The notes beneath the pieces are model-generated. The model made no database searches, was not told where the DNA came from, and saw only the letters and a program-made list of their open reading frames with translations. A stretch of 25,858 bases of DNA from contig CAVAVT010000023.1 in the NCBI GenBank assembly GCA_963592185.1, positions 1 to 25,858 on the forward strand. Direction: 5' to 3'. Both the position numbers and the translations under genes were made by a program. This document shows positions 22,177-25,858 of the stretch, in pieces. The first letter of the stretch is position 1. Every line of letters begins with the position of its first letter. The stretch comes from CAVAVT01 sp963592185. GTDB lineage: Bacteria > Bacillota > Negativicutes > Selenomonadales > Selenomonadaceae.

Positions 22177-22983
22177 TTAGATTTTCAGCACAAGCTCCTC
22201 AATTGCCTTGCCTATGCCGTCCTCATCACAGCTGTCGGTGTGATATGTGGCTAGTGCCTTTGCCTCTTCCGAGCCATTTGCCGGAACCACGCTGGTGCCA
22301 GCCCACTCCAGCATGGCAAGGTCGTTGTCCGCATCACCACATGCCATGACTTCCTCCGGCTTTATTCCAAGGCTTTCAGCCAGCGCCGAAAGTCCAAGTG
22401 CCTTGCTTACATCCGGAGGGGTGAGATCCACTGACCATCCTGTATTTTCCTGAATCTTCAGCTCCTCTGGAGTAAAGGATTCTGCAATGAGCTTTACAGC
22501 ATCATTTATTTTTCCATTGTCATCACGGACAACACACTGGAAAACTCCGTCAGTATAGTCCAGGAAACGGTCCCCAACTTCTTTTACCTTGAAATTTTCC
22601 ACTGTACGGTAGGCAAAGAAGAAATCTGGTCTATAATCCTCCACATATATATCCGGACCAATGTACCAGTTGGAATACCAGCCATGCTCACGGCTCATGG
22701 TAAGAATTCTTGCCACCACATCCGAAGTGAGATACCTTGCGAAAAGGGGCTTTTCCTCATCCATGCCCTGAACCATGCCGCCATTGCAGCAGACTATAGG
22801 GGCATTGGCGTTGATTTTTCTGCCAAAATACACCGCTGACAGGAACATTCTTCCTGTGGCAATTGTTGTATATACTCCCTTTTCCTGAGCCTTGGCTATA
22901 GCCTTCAGGGTTCTTTCTGTCAAAAGTTTGTCCGAATTAAGCAGGGTTCCATCCAGGTCCATTGCAATTAATTTAATAGCCAT
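22177..22983 (-). CDS. Cof-type HAD-superfamily phosphatase (second of a tandem pair)
   Basis: The 268-residue protein has HAD motif I MDLDGTLLNS with Asp9 and Asp11, motif II IATGRM, the motif III Lys in DVSKALGLSAL, and motif IV GDADNDLAML. The large cap domain identifies the Cof/YidA type (class IIB), which dephosphorylates sugar phosphates and other small phosphometabolites in the cytoplasm. The ATG at 22983 is chosen since CGAGGT (complement of 22991-22996) is 7 bases upstream; an ATG at 23001 would place this site inside the coding sequence. It follows its paralogue by 14 bp. Confidence 0.95.
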   Translation of the reverse strand: MAIKLIAMDLDGTLLNSDKLLTERTLKAIAKAQEKGVYTTIATGRMFLSAVYFGRKINANAPIVCCNGGMVQGMDEEKPLFARYLTSDVVARILTMSREHGWYSNWYIGPDIYVEDYRPDFFFAYRTVENFKVKEVGDRFLDYTDGVFQCVVRDDNGKINDAVKLIAESFTPEELKIQENTGWSVDLTPPDVSKALGLSALAESLGIKPEEVMACGDADNDLAMLEWAGTSVVPANGSEEAKALATYHTDSCDEDGIGKAIEELVLKI

Positions 22984-22997
22984 AAACAGCACCTCGT

Positions 22998-23807
22998 TCA
23001 AACGTCACGGTTTAATACATATTTATAAATGGCATAGGCCTCTCCGTCCTCGTCACAATCTTTGGTAACGTAGTCCGCAGCAGCCTTGATTTCATCAGAG
23101 GCATTTCCCATGGCAACGCTTTTTCCAGCAGCCTTCAGCATTGGAAGGTCATTGTTGGAATCTCCGATTGCCATTGTATCCTCTATTGATATATTGAGGG
23201 TGTCCGCCAGTGCCTTTATTGCGGAAGCCTTGCTCACTCCATGCTTTATGATTTCCACATAAAGTGGATTGGACTTCACCGCTGTAAGGATTCCGGCAAA
23301 TTTGCTGTTAAGCTCCTCCACAATTTTATCCGAAGCTTCCGGCGTATCCCCCACAATCAGGAGCTTGGGAACCTCTTCCATGTGGGAGTAGAGAGCCTCC
23401 GCCCCCACAGCGTGACCTTTCACCTTGGATGCCTTTTCATAGAAATCAGATATATCACAGCTCTTTACGTAATAAAGTTCATCGTAGCTGTAAAGCTGTA
23501 CATAGAGATTTCTTTCCAAAGCATAGTCAAGAACCTGCTTCACAATCTCGGAATCTATGTATTCAGCCAGGTATACCCTGCCGTCAGTGGATTTCACCAC
23601 AGCCCCGTTGTAAGTGATGATTGGAACATCCACTCCCAGGGACTGGGCGATGGGCTTTGCTGAGGGATACATGCGGCCGGTTGCAATGGTAAAAACCACA
23701 CCTGCCTCCACAGCCTCCCGTACAGCCAGTCTGTTTCCTTCGGAAATATCCTTTCCGCTATGAATAAGCGTACCATCCAGGTCCGTTACAAAAAGCTTTA
23801 CCGACAT
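22998..23807 (-). CDS. Cof-type HAD-superfamily phosphatase (first of a tandem pair)
   Basis: The 269-residue protein has motif I TDLDGTLIHS (Asp9, Asp11), motif II IATGRMYPSA, the motif III Lys in GVSKASAIKAL and motif IV GDSNNDLPML, with the class IIB cap. It shares length and motif layout with the next gene, which points to an old tandem duplication. AGGAGGT precedes the ATG. It begins 10 bp after the stop of the penicillin-binding protein gene and is likely cotranscribed. The substrate cannot be told from the sequence. Confidence 0.95.
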   Translation of the reverse strand: MSVKLFVTDLDGTLIHSGKDISEGNRLAVREAVEAGVVFTIATGRMYPSAKPIAQSLGVDVPIITYNGAVVKSTDGRVYLAEYIDSEIVKQVLDYALERNLYVQLYSYDELYYVKSCDISDFYEKASKVKGHAVGAEALYSHMEEVPKLLIVGDTPEASDKIVEELNSKFAGILTAVKSNPLYVEIIKHGVSKASAIKALADTLNISIEDTMAIGDSNNDLPMLKAAGKSVAMGNASDEIKAAADYVTKDCDEDGEAYAIYKYVLNRDV

Positions 23808-23817
23808 AATATACCTC

Positions 23818-25785
23818 CTAATCCTCCGGCTTGAAATAAACCGTTACACTGGTTCCAGGATCCACCACAGTGAATGGTGGGATACTCTGGCTGCTTGCGA
23901 TTCCAGAGCCTGCAGCATCCATATGAAGGCCTATATCACCCAGTTCATTGGACACCTGTCTTATACTTTTTCCAATGAGGTCAGGCACGAGAACCTTTCC
24001 CTCTGGAGCTTCTCTATGCTGTTCCTTGGCTGTCCTGCGAGTTTTTGGAGCATTCTTGTCCATTTCGCTGAAAGGGTCGCTGGAAGGCTCTATGTGCATA
24101 TAACGGAACAGCTGGGAAAAAATTTCTGCCGCCACCGGAGCTGCAATCTGTCCGCCGTAATATATTCCCTGTGGGTCGTTAATTATTACAAGTACTGTAA
24201 ATCTAGGATCCTCAACCGGAGCAAATCCACAGAAGGATGCAATATATCTTCCATCCATGTATCCGGCACCATCCTCACGGATTTTCTGTGCCGTACCAGT
24301 TTTTCCGGCTATGCGGTAACCCTTCACACCGGCCTTCTTTCCGCCGCCGGTGGCAACGACCTGCTCCAGAAGTCCCACCAAGGTTTTATCCGTGGCGGAA
24401 TCCAGCGCACGCCTTACTTCCTCAGTTTTAACTTCCTGATATATGGAGCCGTCAGTATTCTGAACGCTCTTTATAATATGGGGTTTCAGCAACACGCCGT
24501 CATTTGCTATGGCTGACATAGCTGTAATGAGCTGAATCGGTGTTACAGCGATACTCTGTCCGATGGACATGGTTGCCACATCGGAGTCCCTCATATCATC
24601 AGTATTGAACAATATTCCTGATTCCTCAGCTGGAAGCTCGATTCCCGTAATTTCCCCGAAGCCGAAAAGTCTGGCATACTTGTTGAGATTTTCCGCCCCC
24701 AATGCCAGTCCTACCTGTGCAAATCCGGTGTTCAATGAATTTTTTACCACGTCTGTAAAGGTGACTGTTCCAAAGCTTTCGCCGTTCCAGTTCTGGATTC
24801 GTCTTCCAGAAACCATAACATATCCCGGGTCCACAAATACCTGATTCGGACTGGTTACCTTTTCCTGAAGCGCCGCCCCGGCAACTACAGATTTAAAGGT
24901 GGAACCTGGCTCATATATGGAGGATACCGCAGGATTTTTCCAAGCCTCCGGCTTCGACTCCCAAAACTTGTTGGGATTGTAGGTAGGTCTTGTGGCCATG
25001 GCAAGAACTTCACCGGTTTTTGGATTCATTACAATGGCTGTAGCCGACTGTGGCTTATTGTCCACCATTGCCTTTTCAAGAGCCTGTTCGCAAATGAACT
25101 GTATGGTGCTGTCCAGTGTCAGCTGAATTGTTTTGCACCTGTCACCGGTATATCTGTTATCTGCAAAAAGAGATGACATTATGGGACGGTTTTGAATGTC
25201 TGTGGTAATAAAAGCTTCTGTATTTTCACCCTTTATCAGCTTGTCAAATTGATGCTCAATGCCGTCAAGGCCCACATCATCAGCGCCTACAAAGCCCAGA
25301 ACATTGGCCGCCAGCGCATCATTTGGATAGAAGCGTTTTGCCTCCTTTTGAAAAGCCAGACAGTCTGTCCAGCCTTCCTCCTGGATTGCCTTCCTGACAG
25401 CCTCGGACTCCTCCAGCTCCATGTTGCGCTTTACCCACACGAAACCGCCGCCTTTTGCGATATCATCCAATATTTCCTGTTCCGTCATCCCCAGAATAGG
25501 TGCCAGCTTTTCCGCCACCGCCTGAGGGTCCGTCACGTGGTTCGGATCCACGTACAGGGACTTGGTCATAACGCTGATTGCCAGCTGGCGGCCATTGGTA
25601 TCAAGGATTGCACCTCGTGGGGACTGAAGGATACGTTCCTCTCCAGCCTGCATCTTCACCCGCTGGGCAAGGGTGTCCCCTTCAGCCAGCTGAAGCCAGC
25701 CATACCTCATCATCAAAAAAAGAAGCACAGCCCAGAATATAAGTGCCACTCTTCCTATTCTGTTTTGTATATTTTTATGATTCAT
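23818..25785 (-). CDS. Class B penicillin-binding protein, FtsI/SpoVD type, with one PASTA domain
   Basis: The 655-residue protein has a short cytoplasmic N-terminus, one transmembrane helix (about 13-32), and a dimerisation domain starting RILQSPRGAILDTNGRQLA. The transpeptidase domain has the three penicillin-binding motifs: Ser295-Thr-Phe-Lys298 in EPGSTFKS, Ser350-Leu-Asn352, and Lys495-Thr-Gly497 in IAGKTGTAQK. Residues 593-655 (VLVPDLIGKSIRQVSNELG to the end) form a single PASTA domain, as in SpoVD. It cross-links septal or spore-cortex peptidoglycan on the outer face of the membrane. FtsI and SpoVD cannot be separated without the neighbouring genes to the right. AAAGGTG is 11 bases before the ATG. 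Two HAD genes follow. Confidence 0.94.
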   Translation of the reverse strand: MNHKNIQNRIGRVALIFWAVLLFLMMRYGWLQLAEGDTLAQRVKMQAGEERILQSPRGAILDTNGRQLAISVMTKSLYVDPNHVTDPQAVAEKLAPILGMTEQEILDDIAKGGGFVWVKRNMELEESEAVRKAIQEEGWTDCLAFQKEAKRFYPNDALAANVLGFVGADDVGLDGIEHQFDKLIKGENTEAFITTDIQNRPIMSSLFADNRYTGDRCKTIQLTLDSTIQFICEQALEKAMVDNKPQSATAIVMNPKTGEVLAMATRPTYNPNKFWESKPEAWKNPAVSSIYEPGSTFKSVVAGAALQEKVTSPNQVFVDPGYVMVSGRRIQNWNGESFGTVTFTDVVKNSLNTGFAQVGLALGAENLNKYARLFGFGEITGIELPAEESGILFNTDDMRDSDVATMSIGQSIAVTPIQLITAMSAIANDGVLLKPHIIKSVQNTDGSIYQEVKTEEVRRALDSATDKTLVGLLEQVVATGGGKKAGVKGYRIAGKTGTAQKIREDGAGYMDGRYIASFCGFAPVEDPRFTVLVIINDPQGIYYGGQIAAPVAAEIFSQLFRYMHIEPSSDPFSEMDKNAPKTRRTAKEQHREAPEGKVLVPDLIGKSIRQVSNELGDIGLHMDAAGSGIASSQSIPPFTVVDPGTSVTVYFKPED

Positions 25786-25814
25786 CCTATGAATACACCT
25801 TTATTCTAAAATTA

Positions 25815-25843
25815 AATATAGATACCTACTCTCTAGTTTACAA
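25815..25843 (-). promoter_or_regulatory. Candidate promoter of the penicillin-binding protein gene
   Basis: On the minus strand TTGTAA (complement of 25838-25843) is followed after 17 bp by TATATT (complement of 25815-25820), about 30 bp before the ATG. A better -35 match, TTGACA at 25851-25856, has no -10 at proper distance. The window ends at 25858, so the context is incomplete. Confidence 0.45.
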
Positions 25844-25858
25844 CAATAGATGTCAAAA

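Overview
This window looks like chromosome of a low-to-mid-GC anaerobic member of the Bacillota. The RapZ/YvcK/WhiA block, a SpoVD/FtsI-type penicillin-binding protein with a PASTA domain, BioY, a SCIFF peptide with its radical SAM maturase, and a GGGtGRT protein beside an IscU-like scaffold all point that way. A Selenomonadales/Negativicutes or clostridial host fits best; I cannot decide between them from the sequence alone. No rRNA, tRNA, CRISPR array, insertion sequence or phage gene is visible. No gene-free gap exceeds about 225 bp.

Left part, plus strand (1-3547): a short serine-rich protein resembling the C-terminal part of the flagellar cap protein FliD, closed by a terminator. Then comes a three-gene unit of exported bicupin, aldo/keto reductase and MerR-family regulator. 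It starts from a promoter with a 19-bp spacer, the hallmark of MerR-controlled promoters. A bidirectional terminator separates this unit from the minus-strand genes.

Central metabolism, minus strand (3577-10330): gap, pgk, tpiA and gpmI, the lower glycolysis genes, followed by an IscU-like Fe-S scaffold gene and a GGGtGRT gene of unknown function. The gap promoter has a long structured leader. Each gap between the glycolytic genes, and the one after gpmI, carries a GC-rich hairpin; the hairpin after gap looks like a partial terminator.

Biotin-type accessory operon, minus strand (10361-14075): a MaoC-like hot-dog protein, the biotin transporter subunit BioY, an unusual thiolase and a short acyl-CoA synthetase-like enzyme, tightly packed. 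A strong promoter precedes them and its -35 box lies inside a near-perfect inverted repeat resembling a BirA operator. The thiolase keeps its acylated cysteine and its histidine but has alanine where the second catalytic cysteine should be. I regard this operon as the most interesting system here: a candidate uncharacterised acyl-CoA route tied to biotin.

SCIFF operon, minus strand (14140-16567): scfA (a 45-residue, six-cysteine RiPP precursor), a terminator, scfB (radical SAM/SPASM maturase) and mtnN. MtnN probably clears the 5'-deoxyadenosine made by the maturase.

Cell-envelope and regulatory block, minus strand (16576-25858): a PASTA-bearing class B penicillin-binding protein, two tandem Cof-type HAD phosphatases, a structured intergenic region of about 200 bp, then rapZ, a membrane-anchored yvcK, whiA, a polysaccharide deacetylase and an unrecognised exported protein.
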